A DNA stretch of 64,000 bases from Streptomyces sp. SID10853. GTDB lineage: Bacteria > Actinomycetota > Actinomycetes > Streptomycetales > Streptomycetaceae. Below, in pieces: positions 23,650 through 32,037 of this stretch. The notes below the pieces were generated by a model that had not been told where the DNA came from, made no database searches, and worked only from the letters and a program-made list of their open reading frames with translations. The first letter of the stretch is position 1. Every line of letters begins with the position of its first letter. Both the position numbers and the translations under genes were made by a program. The stretch is from the NCBI RefSeq assembly GCF_010548145.1, contig NZ_JAAGLN010000005.1:1-64000 (forward strand). The letters are read 5' to 3'.

Positions 23650-25794
23650 ATGAGTGCAGAGGCCGCCAGCCCCAACGGTGCGTCCCCGGAGACCCGTCCG
23701 GTGGACAACCCGGGCCGCAGACGCGGCCGCGCCCGCATCGATCTGCGCAGACTGGGCCGTGCAGCACTGTTCGGGCCCGCCTCGCGCGGCGGGCTGCCCG
23801 ATGCCATCGGCCATGTCGCCGACGCGCACCGGGCGCACTTCCCCGATGCGGACCTCGCCGTCCTGCGCCGGGCGTACGTCCTTGCTGAAACGTCCCACCG
23901 CGGTCAGATGCGCAAGAGCGGCGAGCCCTACATCACGCATCCCCTCGCGGTGACCCTGATCCTCGCCGAACTCGGCGCCGAGACCACCACATTGACCGCA
24001 TCGCTCCTGCACGACACCGTCGAGGACACCGAGGTGACGCTCGATCAGGTGCGTGCGGGATTCGGCGACGAGGTCTGCTATCTGGTCGACGGCGTGACCA
24101 AACTGGAGAAGGTCGACTACGGGGCCGCCGCCGAGCCCGAGACCTTCCGCAAGATGCTGGTGGCCACCGGCGACGACGTCCGGGTCATGTCGATCAAGCT
24201 CGCCGACCGGCTGCACAACATGCGCACGCTCGGCGTGATGCGCCCCGAGAAACAGGTCAGGATCGCCAAGGTCACCAGTGACGTCCTGATCCCGCTGGCC
24301 GAACGGCTCGGTGTACAGGCGCTCAAGACCGAGCTGGAGGATCTGGTCTTCGCGATCCTGCACCCGGCGGAGTACGAGATCACCCGTGCCCTCATCGCCG
24401 CCCAGGACGCGGCCGCCGACCCGCTCGCCGTCATCGCCGACGACGTCAGAAGGGTCCTGAGGGACGCGGGCATCGCCGCCGAAGTCCTCATCAGGCCACG
24501 CCACTTCGTCTCCGTCCACCGGGTCAGGACGAAACGCGGCGAGCTGTGCCCCACCGACTTCGGCCGGCTCCTGGTGCTCGTCGGTGAGGACGCCGACTGC
24601 TACGGAGCACTGGGCGAGCTGCACACCTGTTTCACACCGGTCGTCTCCGAGTTCAAGGACTTCATCGCCTCGCCCAAGTTCAACCTCTACCAGTCGCTGC
24701 ACACAGCCGTCGCCACGCCCGGCGGGGACGTCGCCGAAGTCCTCATCCGCACCCACCTGATGCACAAGGTCGCCGAGGCCGGGGTCGTCGCGCTCGGCAA
24801 CCCGTACGTGCCGCTCGACGGCCCGCAGTCCGCCGCCACCATCGCCCGCGCCGCCGCCGGCACCACGGACGGCGAACGCGCCGACCCCACCCGTCCCGGC
24901 TGGCTCTCCAGGCTCCTCGCATGGCAGGAGTCGGCGCCCGACCCCGACACGTTCTGGTCCACCCTCCGCGCCGACCTCGCGCAGGACCGGGAGATCACGG
25001 TCTTCAGGGCCGACGGCGGCACCCTCGGCCTGCCCGCGGGGGCGAGCTGTGTGGACGCCGCCTACGCCCAGCACGGCGAGAAGGCACACGCCTGCATCGG
25101 CGCCCGGGTCAACGGCCGTCTGGCGACGCTCAGTACGGTGCTCAGCGACGGCGACACGGTCCAGCTGCTGCTCGCCGAGGACACCGCGTCCGGGCCCTCA
25201 CCCGACTGGCTCGGCCACGTACGCACCCCGGCCGCGCGCATCGCGATCACCGGCTGGCTCGACGCCCACCCGGAAGGCACCGCCGTGCCCGCGGCGGCAC
25301 CCAGGCCGAGCGCATCGGTGACCGGCGGGGCGATGCGCAGAGCGGCCGCCGGAGCCGTCGTGGGCGTGCCGAACGCGACAGTACGGCTGGCCGGCTGCTG
25401 TACGCCGGTGCCGCCCGACGCCGTCACCGGATTCACCGTGCGGGGCGGCGCCGTCACCGTCCACCGCGAAGGGTGCCCTTCGGTGACCAGGATGCTGTCC
25501 CTGGGGCGGCCGCCCGTCGAGGTCAACTGGGGTGCGACGGGCGACTGCAGAGTCACCCTGGTCGCCGAGGCATTCGGACGGCCGCAGCTGCTCGCCGACC
25601 TCACCGAGGCCATCGCGACAGCGGGTGTCGCGGTCGTCTCGGCCACCGTGGAACCGCCGTCCGAGCAACGCGTACGCCACACCTACACGCTGCAACTCCC
25701 GGACGCGGCCGGGCTCCCCGCCCTGATGCGCACCATGCGGGACGTGCCGGGCGTCTACGACGTGAGCCGCGCCCAGCACCCCGCCACCGCCTGA
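23650..25794 (+). CDS. rshA: RelA/SpoT homologue RshA with altered synthetase motifs
   Basis: A 714-residue long RSH protein. Order: HD hydrolase domain (HRGQMRKSGEPYITHPLAVTLILAEL, SLLHDTVEDTEVTLD, KLADRLHNMRTLGVM), synthetase-fold domain (SEFKDFIASPKFNLYQSLHTAVATPGGDVAEVLIRTHLMHKVAEAGV), TGS (EITVFRADGGTLGLPAGASCVDAAY), a zinc-finger-like region (LAGCCTPVPPDAVTGFTV), then ACT. The HD motif is intact, so (p)ppGpp hydrolysis is likely. In the synthetase region the GRxKxxxSIxxKM loop reads IRPRHFVSVHRVRTK, so its conserved Gly and Lys are lost. ATG 23650 with GGAGGTGCC upstream. This is the second-RSH type (RshA) of Streptomyces. Confidence 0.87.
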   Translation: MSAEAASPNGASPETRPVDNPGRRRGRARIDLRRLGRAALFGPASRGGLPDAIGHVADAHRAHFPDADLAVLRRAYVLAETSHRGQMRKSGEPYITHPLAVTLILAELGAETTTLTASLLHDTVEDTEVTLDQVRAGFGDEVCYLVDGVTKLEKVDYGAAAEPETFRKMLVATGDDVRVMSIKLADRLHNMRTLGVMRPEKQVRIAKVTSDVLIPLAERLGVQALKTELEDLVFAILHPAEYEITRALIAAQDAAADPLAVIADDVRRVLRDAGIAAEVLIRPRHFVSVHRVRTKRGELCPTDFGRLLVLVGEDADCYGALGELHTCFTPVVSEFKDFIASPKFNLYQSLHTAVATPGGDVAEVLIRTHLMHKVAEAGVVALGNPYVPLDGPQSAATIARAAAGTTDGERADPTRPGWLSRLLAWQESAPDPDTFWSTLRADLAQDREITVFRADGGTLGLPAGASCVDAAYAQHGEKAHACIGARVNGRLATLSTVLSDGDTVQLLLAEDTASGPSPDWLGHVRTPAARIAITGWLDAHPEGTAVPAAAPRPSASVTGGAMRRAAAGAVVGVPNATVRLAGCCTPVPPDAVTGFTVRGGAVTVHREGCPSVTRMLSLGRPPVEVNWGATGDCRVTLVAEAFGRPQLLADLTEAIATAGVAVVSATVEPPSEQRVRHTYTLQLPDAAGLPALMRTMRDVPGVYDVSRAQHPATA

Positions 25795-25847
25795 CCGGTA
25801 TCCCGCCCGGCGCCCGTCGGCACGACCGCCTGACGACACGTTCGGGT

Positions 25848-25871
25848 GGCCCGGCGCGCTGCGCCGGGGCC
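25848..25871 (+). terminator. Hairpin after rshA
   Basis: GGCCCGGCGC (25848-25857) pairs with 25861-25871 with one bulged G and a three-base loop, 54 bases after the rshA stop. Confidence 0.55.
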
Positions 25872-25900
25872 TGCGCGGCAGGGGCTGATAGCCGTAGTCC

Positions 25901-27382
25901 ATGCTGTTCATCTCCCGGCGCACGCGAGCCGTGCTGCTCGCGACCGCATCGGCGACCCTCGTCGCCGCCACGCTGCCCGCACCCGTCCCCCTCGGTATCG
26001 GCGACCCGCTCTTCCCACACCTGGGCAACCCGGGGTATGACGTCCTCTCGTACGACATCGGCCTCACCTACCCCGGCAGCAACACCAGACCGCTGGAGGC
26101 CGTCACCACGATCGACGCCAGGACCACGGCGTCACTGCGGCGCATCAACCTCGACTTCGCCCGCGGCACCGTCCACTCCGTGGAGGTGAACGGCAGGCGG
26201 GCCGGCTTCGCCTCCGCCGACGAGGACCTGGTCGTGACCCCGCGCAGCGCGGTCGGCGCCGGACGCCCGCTGCGGATCACCGTGCGGCACACCAGCGACC
26301 CGCGCGGCGCGGCGGACGGCGGCTGGATCAGGACCCCCGACGGTCTGGCCATGGCCAACCAGGCGGACGCCGCCCACCGGGTCTTCCCCTGCAACGACCA
26401 CCCCAGCGACAAGGCGTTCTTCACCTTCCGGATCACCGCGCCGCGGAAACTGACCGTCGTCGCCAACGGCCTGCCGGGACCGCGCACCACCCGGGCCGGG
26501 CGCACCACCTGGACCTACCGCACCCGTCACCCCATGGCCACCGAACTGGCCCAGGTGTCGATCGGGGACTCGGCCGTCCTCCACAGGACCGGCCCGCACG
26601 GACTGCCGGTCCGCGACGTCGTACCGGCGGCCGACCGCAAGAAACTCGAACCCTGGCTGCGGAAGACACCCGCCCAGCTGGCCTGGATGGAGTCGAAGGC
26701 CGGACGCTTCCCCTTCGAGACGTACGGGGTTCTCATCGCCGACACGGACACCGGCTTCGAGCTGGAGACCCAGACCCTGTCGCTCTTCGAACGGCGGATG
26801 TTCACCGGGGAGTCCTTCCCGGAGTGGTACGTCGACTCCGTCATGGTCCATGAGCTCGCCCACCAGTGGTTCGGCGACAGCGTCTCGCCGCACAGCTGGT
26901 CCGATCTCTGGCTGAACGAGGGCCACGCCACCTGGTACGAAGCGCTCTACGCGGACGAGCACGACGGGAAGCCGCTGGACACCCGGATGCGCGACGCCTA
27001 CCGCCAGTCCGACGGCTGGCGGGCGAGCGACGGCCCGCCGGCCGCTCCCAAGCCCCCCGTGCAGGGGCAGAAGATCAGCATCTTCCGCCCGGTGGTCTAC
27101 GACGGCAGCGCGCTCGTGCTCTACGCGCTGCGCCAGGAGATCGGCGCGGCAGCCTTCTCGGCGGTGGAGCACGGCTGGGTCAGCGACTACCGCGACAAGT
27201 CGGCCACCAGCGCCGACTTCGCCGCACTCGCCTCACGGGTGTCAGGACGCGACCTCTCGGGATTCTTCCGGGGCTGGCTGTACGGGAAGAAGACCCCGCC
27301 CATGCCGGGCCACCCGGACTGGCGCAGCGCCGCGCCGTCGAAGCAGAGCGCCGCCCCGCCTACGAAGGCGCACAAGGGCTGA
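25901..27382 (+). CDS. Secreted M1-family zinc metallopeptidase
   Basis: A 493-residue aminopeptidase-like protein. The signal peptide is MLFISRRTRAVLLATASATLVAATLPAPVPLG. The catalytic domain has HELAHQWFGD near residues 316-325 with the third zinc ligand in NEGHATWYEAL about 18 residues later, the HExxH-18-E pattern. The exopeptidase motif GxMEN is replaced by TGFELETQTLSLF, so the usual N-terminus-binding Glu lies in a modified context. It lacks the large C-terminal helical domain, as do the ~500-residue secreted Streptomyces members. Likely extracellular peptide hydrolysis. The hflX gene follows. Confidence 0.9.
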   Translation: MLFISRRTRAVLLATASATLVAATLPAPVPLGIGDPLFPHLGNPGYDVLSYDIGLTYPGSNTRPLEAVTTIDARTTASLRRINLDFARGTVHSVEVNGRRAGFASADEDLVVTPRSAVGAGRPLRITVRHTSDPRGAADGGWIRTPDGLAMANQADAAHRVFPCNDHPSDKAFFTFRITAPRKLTVVANGLPGPRTTRAGRTTWTYRTRHPMATELAQVSIGDSAVLHRTGPHGLPVRDVVPAADRKKLEPWLRKTPAQLAWMESKAGRFPFETYGVLIADTDTGFELETQTLSLFERRMFTGESFPEWYVDSVMVHELAHQWFGDSVSPHSWSDLWLNEGHATWYEALYADEHDGKPLDTRMRDAYRQSDGWRASDGPPAAPKPPVQGQKISIFRPVVYDGSALVLYALRQEIGAAAFSAVEHGWVSDYRDKSATSADFAALASRVSGRDLSGFFRGWLYGKKTPPMPGHPDWRSAAPSKQSAAPPTKAHKG

Positions 27383-27530
27383 AACCCGGGTGACGGACGT
27401 GAGCGCACCATGTCACTATCGACGCGTCGGCGGCGCTGGCGGACCCGGTGCGGCCTCAGGGAATCATCGGCGGCCGTCACGCGTTGTGACTGACGAACGA
27501 AACTTTCTACCGGTTCGACGTAAGGATCCA

Positions 27531-29048
27531 ATGACCTCCTCTTCTTCCACTTCCCAGGACGCGCACGAGCAGGAAGCGCACGAGCACGAAGCCCAGAGCT
27601 TCAACGAGAGCCTTCGGGCCGATGCCCTGATGGAAGAGGACGTCGCCTGGAGCCACTCGATCGACGGTGAGCGGGACGGCGATCAGTACGACCGCTCGGA
27701 GCGCGCCGCCCTCCGGCGGGTGGCCGGTCTCTCCACCGAGCTCGAAGACGTCACCGAGGTCGAGTACCGGCAGCTGCGCTTGGAGCGCGTCGTGCTGGTC
27801 GGCGTCTGGACCTCGGGCACCGCACAGGACGCGGAGAACTCCCTCGCGGAGCTGGCGGCCCTCGCAGAGACAGCGGGCGCGCTCGTCCTCGACGGCGTGG
27901 TGCAGCGCCGGGACAAGCCGGACCCCGCCACCTACATCGGGTCGGGCAAGGCGCAGGAGCTGCGGGACATCGTGCTCGAATCGGGCGCGGACACCGTGGT
28001 CTGTGACGGTGAGCTCAGCCCCGGCCAGCTGATCCACCTGGAAGACGTCGTCAAGGTCAAGGTCGTGGACCGCACGGCGCTGATCCTGGACATCTTCGCC
28101 CAGCACGCCAAGTCCCGGGAGGGCAAGGCGCAGGTCGCACTCGCGCAGATGCAGTACATGCTGCCCAGGCTGCGCGGCTGGGGCCAGTCGCTCTCCCGGC
28201 AGATGGGCGGCGCCGGTGCGGGCGGCGGTGGCGGTATGGCCACGCGTGGTCCCGGTGAGACCAAGATCGAGACGGACCGGCGCCGGATCCGCGAGAAGAT
28301 GGCGAAGATGCGCCGGGAGATCGTGGAGATGAAGACCGGGCGCGACATCAAGCGCCAGGAACGCAAGCGCCACAGGGTGCCGTCGGTCGCTATCGCCGGG
28401 TACACCAACGCCGGCAAGTCCTCCCTGCTGAACCGGCTGACGGGCGCGGGGGTGCTGGTGGAGAACTCCCTGTTCGCCACCCTGGACCCGACCGTCCGCA
28501 AGGCCGAGACACCGAGCGGACGGCTCTACACGCTCGCGGACACCGTCGGATTCGTCCGGCATCTGCCGCACCACCTGGTCGAGGCGTTCCGCTCCACCAT
28601 GGAGGAGGTCGGCGAGTCCGACCTGATCCTGCACGTGGTGGACGGTGCGCACCCGGCTCCGGAGGAGCAGCTCGCAGCCGTACGCGAGGTGATCAGGGAG
28701 GTCGGGGCCACCGATGTGCCGGAGATCGTAGTGATCAACAAGGCGGACGCGGCCGACCCCCTCGTCCTGCAGCGGCTGCTGCGCATCGAGCGCCGCGCCA
28801 TCGCGGTGTCGGCCCGCTCGGGACAGGGCATCGTCGAACTGCTCGCGCTGATCGACGAACAGCTGCCCCGGCCGCAGGTCGCGGTGGAGGTGCTCGTGCC
28901 CTACACACACGGACAGCTCGTCGCCCGTGCGCACTCCGACGGCGAGGTCATCTCCGAGGAGCACACCCCGGAGGGCACTCTGCTGAAGGCACTGGTGCAC
29001 GAGGAACTGGCCGCCGATCTGGCGCCCTACGTACCCGTGGCTTCCTGA
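27531..29048 (+). CDS. hflX: Ribosome-associated GTPase HflX
   Basis: A 505-residue GTPase of the HflX family that binds and splits stalled ribosomes. The N-terminal HflX domain (VLVGVWTSGTAQDAENSLAELAALAETAGALVLDGVVQRRDKPDPATYIGSGKAQEL) and the Gly-rich linker GGAGAGGGGGMATRGPGETKIETDRRRI are canonical. The G domain begins near residue 288: G1 GYTNAGKSSLLN, G3 DTVGFVRHLPHHLV, G4 INKADAAD. ATG 27531 is preceded by TAAGGATCCA. An acidic His/Glu/Ser N-terminal tail precedes the fold. Confidence 0.95.
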   Translation: MTSSSSTSQDAHEQEAHEHEAQSFNESLRADALMEEDVAWSHSIDGERDGDQYDRSERAALRRVAGLSTELEDVTEVEYRQLRLERVVLVGVWTSGTAQDAENSLAELAALAETAGALVLDGVVQRRDKPDPATYIGSGKAQELRDIVLESGADTVVCDGELSPGQLIHLEDVVKVKVVDRTALILDIFAQHAKSREGKAQVALAQMQYMLPRLRGWGQSLSRQMGGAGAGGGGGMATRGPGETKIETDRRRIREKMAKMRREIVEMKTGRDIKRQERKRHRVPSVAIAGYTNAGKSSLLNRLTGAGVLVENSLFATLDPTVRKAETPSGRLYTLADTVGFVRHLPHHLVEAFRSTMEEVGESDLILHVVDGAHPAPEEQLAAVREVIREVGATDVPEIVVINKADAADPLVLQRLLRIERRAIAVSARSGQGIVELLALIDEQLPRPQVAVEVLVPYTHGQLVARAHSDGEVISEEHTPEGTLLKALVHEELAADLAPYVPVAS

Positions 29049-29118
29049 CGCACGCCAGGAGCGCTCCGCTCCGGCGCGCCGCGGAGCTTGCGGTGCGTCC
29101 GCCCGTACGCACAACGGC

Positions 29119-29161
29119 CGAGGGCCCGTCGTTCTCCCCTCGGGGGAACGACGGGCCCTCG
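29119..29161. terminator. Perfect 16-bp hairpin terminator after hflX
   Basis: 29119-29134 pairs perfectly with 29146-29161, loop 11 bases. It lies in the gap between convergent hflX and a protease gene. Confidence 0.88.
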
Positions 29162-29167
29162 CCCATT

Positions 29168-29208
29168 GCCGGCTGTACGGCCGGTGGACCGCCGACCGTA
29201 CAGCCGGC
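29168..29208. terminator. Second hairpin, facing the protease gene
   Basis: GCCGGCTGTACGG (29168-29180) pairs perfectly with CCGTACAGCCGGC (29196-29208), ending seven bases from the stop of the minus-strand protease. The two genes thus have back-to-back terminators. Confidence 0.82.
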
Positions 29209-29214
29209 GCGCCC

Positions 29215-30396
29215 TTACTGGTTCGCGTACCGGTCGCTCATCGCCCGGTAGAGCTGCTCCGCACCCTGGCCGAGCCGCGGGCCCGCCAGCCAGCCCGAGG
29301 TGACCGGACCTATGGAGGTGTTGGAGACCAGCTCCGACTTGCCGTCAGGGCCGGCGATGAACCAGCCACCGCCCGACGAACCACCGGTCATGGTGCAGCC
29401 GATGCGCCACATCGCCGGTGTACCGGGACCGACGGACAGCCGGCCCGGCCGGTCGACGCACTTGTTCATCAGCTGCCCGTTGAACGGCGGGGCCGCCGGG
29501 TAACCCCAGGCGCCCATCGCGGAGATGCCGCTGGGCGCGGGGGCGTTGAAGTCGACCGTCAGCGCATTGCCGACGGTCTCCTCCAGGGACTTGCCCCCGT
29601 TCTCCGGCTTCACATGGAGCAGGGCGTAGTCGTACGCCGCTCCCTGGCCGCCGGCGGGGCCCCCGTCCTTGATCCAGGCGTTGGACGTCATGGCCCAGTC
29701 CGCCCAGTAGTCGCCGTACGGGGCGACCTCCTGCGGCTGCGCGTTCCGCAGCTGGGCGACCGACTTGCCCTGGTCGTTGTAGGACGGCACGAACATGATG
29801 TTCCGGTACCAGCCGCCCTTGCCGCCCGCGTGGACACAGTGACCGGCCGTCCACACCAGATTGGACTTGCCCGGGTGCTCCGGGTCCTTGACGACCGTGC
29901 CCGAGCAGACCATGGAGCCTTCGGGGGAGTCGAAGAAGACCTTCCCGACGGGCGCCGCGTACCGGTGGTACGGGCGCTTCTCCTCCTGGGCCTTGACCGG
30001 GGCGGGCTCGGGGTCGGTCACGTTCTGATCGCCCGAACTGTCGCCGTAGGCCATGGTCTTCTGCGGATCCTTGGCCGTCTTCATCCGGTCGGGCTTCCAC
30101 AGCCCCTTGATCACCGGATTGGCGAAGTCCTTGGCATCACGGAGCCACTTGTCCTTGTCCCAGTTCTTCCACTGGCCGCTCTTCCACTTCGCCAGATCGA
30201 CGCCGTGGCGCTTGAGAGCGTCCGCCACACCGGCCGCGGCGTCGGCACCGGACGACGCCGGTGCCGCCGTGGACGCCGAGGAGCTGTCGGCCGCCGGAGC
30301 AGCCGCCTTGTCGTCACCGCCGCCACACGCGGTGGCCGTCAGCGCAAGGGCTGCGGCCACCCCGGTAGCGGTCAGTATCGGACGGATGGATCGCAT
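29215..30396 (-). CDS. Trypsin-like serine protease lipoprotein (copy 1)
   Basis: A 393-residue lipoprotein: signal peptide MRSIRPILTATGVAAALALTATACGGG with Cys at residue 24. A conserved spacer (KRHGVDLAKWKSGQWKNWDKDKWLRDAKDFANPVIKGLWKPDRM) follows, then a chymotrypsin-fold domain with the triad in WTAGHCVH, YDYALLHV and GGSSGGGW. It should act outside the membrane. ATG 30396 is the only start that gives a signal peptide. It is a tandem paralogue of the next gene, 96 bases away, with the same spacer and domain order. Substrate unknown. Confidence 0.9.
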   Translation of the reverse strand: MRSIRPILTATGVAAALALTATACGGGDDKAAAPAADSSSASTAAPASSGADAAAGVADALKRHGVDLAKWKSGQWKNWDKDKWLRDAKDFANPVIKGLWKPDRMKTAKDPQKTMAYGDSSGDQNVTDPEPAPVKAQEEKRPYHRYAAPVGKVFFDSPEGSMVCSGTVVKDPEHPGKSNLVWTAGHCVHAGGKGGWYRNIMFVPSYNDQGKSVAQLRNAQPQEVAPYGDYWADWAMTSNAWIKDGGPAGGQGAAYDYALLHVKPENGGKSLEETVGNALTVDFNAPAPSGISAMGAWGYPAAPPFNGQLMNKCVDRPGRLSVGPGTPAMWRIGCTMTGGSSGGGWFIAGPDGKSELVSNTSIGPVTSGWLAGPRLGQGAEQLYRAMSDRYANQ

Positions 30397-30492
30397 GGAG
30401 CTGTTCCCCCTGATGGTGCATGAACGTTGTCGTTGTCTGCCTGACACCGGTTGGCGGGACACCTGCGTGCAGGTGTGGAACCGGGGCCGCGT

Positions 30493-31713
30493 CTACTGGC
30501 CCGCGTACTTCTTGCTGACCGAGTCGTAGACACCCTTGGCCACCTTGCCGAGGCGCGGACCCGCCAGCCAGCCTGCGGTCACCGGGCCTATGGAGGTGTT
30601 GGACACCAGCGCGGGCTTGCCGTCGGCGCCCTTGGCGATCCAGCCACCGCCGGAGGAACCGCCGGTCATGGTGCACCCGACGCGGTACATCGTCGGGTCG
30701 GCAGCCGACAGCGAGAGACGGCCCGGCCGGTCGGAGCACTGGAACAGCTTCTGGCCGTCGAACGGCGGCGCAGCGGGGTAACCGGTCGCCGTCAGGCTCG
30801 GGATCTTGGGCACGGCAGGCGCGTTGAAGTTCACCGGAAGCGCGCCACCGACCGTCTCCTCCAGGGACTTGGTGCTGCCCTTCTCCGGAGTGACGTGCAG
30901 AACCGCGAAGTCGTACGGGGCACCCTGGCCGCCGGTGGGGCCGCCGTCGTTGATCCACTGCTCGGAGGTCTGGGCCCAGTCCGCCCAGAAGACGCCGTAC
31001 GGGGCGACTTCCTCCTTCTTGGCGTTCTGCAACTGGGCGGCGGACTCACCGCTGTTGTTGTACGAGGGAACAAAGGCGATGTTCCGGTACCAGCCGCCCT
31101 TCTTGCCGGCGTGCACGCAGTGACCGGCCGTCCACACCAGGTTGGACTTCCCGGGGTGTGCGGGGTCCTCCACGACCGTAGCGGAGCAGACCATCGAGCC
31201 CTCGGGGCTGTCGAAGAAGACCTTGCCCGCCTCAGGGATGCTCTGGTGGTACGGCGCGTTCACGCCCTGCGCGGTCACCGGCGACGGAGTCGGGTCGGTC
31301 ACCCCCTTGTCACCCGAGATGTCGTTGTCGACGGGCTTCTCCGGGGGCTTGGAGGCGTGCCGCATCCTGGACGGGTCCCAGAGCCCGGAGATGACCGGAT
31401 TGACGAAGTCCTGCGCCTCACGCAGCCACTTGTCCTTGTTCCAGTCCTTCCACTCGCCGTGCTTCCACTTGTCCAGATCGATGCCGTGCTTCTTGAGCGC
31501 GTTCCGCACGTTGTCCGGTATGACCACCTTGCCGTCCGAGGACGACGACGTGGTGGCAGCCGGTTTGTTGCTCGCGTTGTCGTCGCCGGGACCACAGGCG
31601 GTCACGGTCAGGGCGAGAGCCGCCGTGAGGCCAACCGCGGCCATGGCGGGGAGGGTTCGCCGTGATGCGCGCCTCCCGCGGCGTTCGGTGGAAGTCGGGC
31701 GTAGCGATCGCAT
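30493..31713 (-). CDS. Trypsin-like serine protease lipoprotein (copy 2)
   Basis: A 406-residue paralogue of the downstream gene. The signal peptide runs MRSLRPTSTERRGRRASRRTLPAMAAVGLTAALALTVTACGPG, with a lipobox Cys near residue 40; its N-region is longer and very Arg-rich, compatible with Tat export. The spacer KKHGIDLDKWKHGEWKDWNKDKWLREAQDFVNPVISGLWDPSRM and the triad motifs WTAGHCVH, YDFAVLHV and GGSSGGGW match copy 1 closely. ATG 31713 is the correct start; the open frame continues far upstream only as a shadow of the siderophore genes. Confidence 0.9.
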   Translation of the reverse strand: MRSLRPTSTERRGRRASRRTLPAMAAVGLTAALALTVTACGPGDDNASNKPAATTSSSSDGKVVIPDNVRNALKKHGIDLDKWKHGEWKDWNKDKWLREAQDFVNPVISGLWDPSRMRHASKPPEKPVDNDISGDKGVTDPTPSPVTAQGVNAPYHQSIPEAGKVFFDSPEGSMVCSATVVEDPAHPGKSNLVWTAGHCVHAGKKGGWYRNIAFVPSYNNSGESAAQLQNAKKEEVAPYGVFWADWAQTSEQWINDGGPTGGQGAPYDFAVLHVTPEKGSTKSLEETVGGALPVNFNAPAVPKIPSLTATGYPAAPPFDGQKLFQCSDRPGRLSLSAADPTMYRVGCTMTGGSSGGGWIAKGADGKPALVSNTSIGPVTAGWLAGPRLGKVAKGVYDSVSKKYAGQ

Positions 31714-32037
31714 GTGGTGATTCCCCCTGGTACTTCGGACTGGGACTCCGGGCTGGGACTCCGGAGCCGGACTTCGGAACATCCGGAACAACGGATTTCG
31801 GCACTGTGGAACTGTGCGGGACCAAAGTGCGGGCCCCACTATGCCGGTGCCGATGTGGACGGCATAAGGCAGGGCAGTGGTTCCGCCGCCCAAATGACCT
31901 TCCAGCCCGGCCGTGATTCCCGGGCGACTTCGTCGTTGGTACGGACGGGGGGCCTTTGGGCTGCGTTCAGTGCCGGGGCGACGGTCGTGTGACGAGCGGC
32001 GCCACGGCTGATCCGTACAGCGGGAGGACCGACAGCA
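31714..32037. other. Divergent gap between protease and siderophore genes
   Basis: These 324 bases carry no gene. 31740-31765 holds two copies of CTGGGACTCCGG 14 bases apart, and GGACTTCGGAA/CATCCGGAA words follow. No 19-bp iron box of the TTAGGTTAGGCTAACCTAA type was seen before the siderophore operon, which is noteworthy for such genes. Confidence 0.5.
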
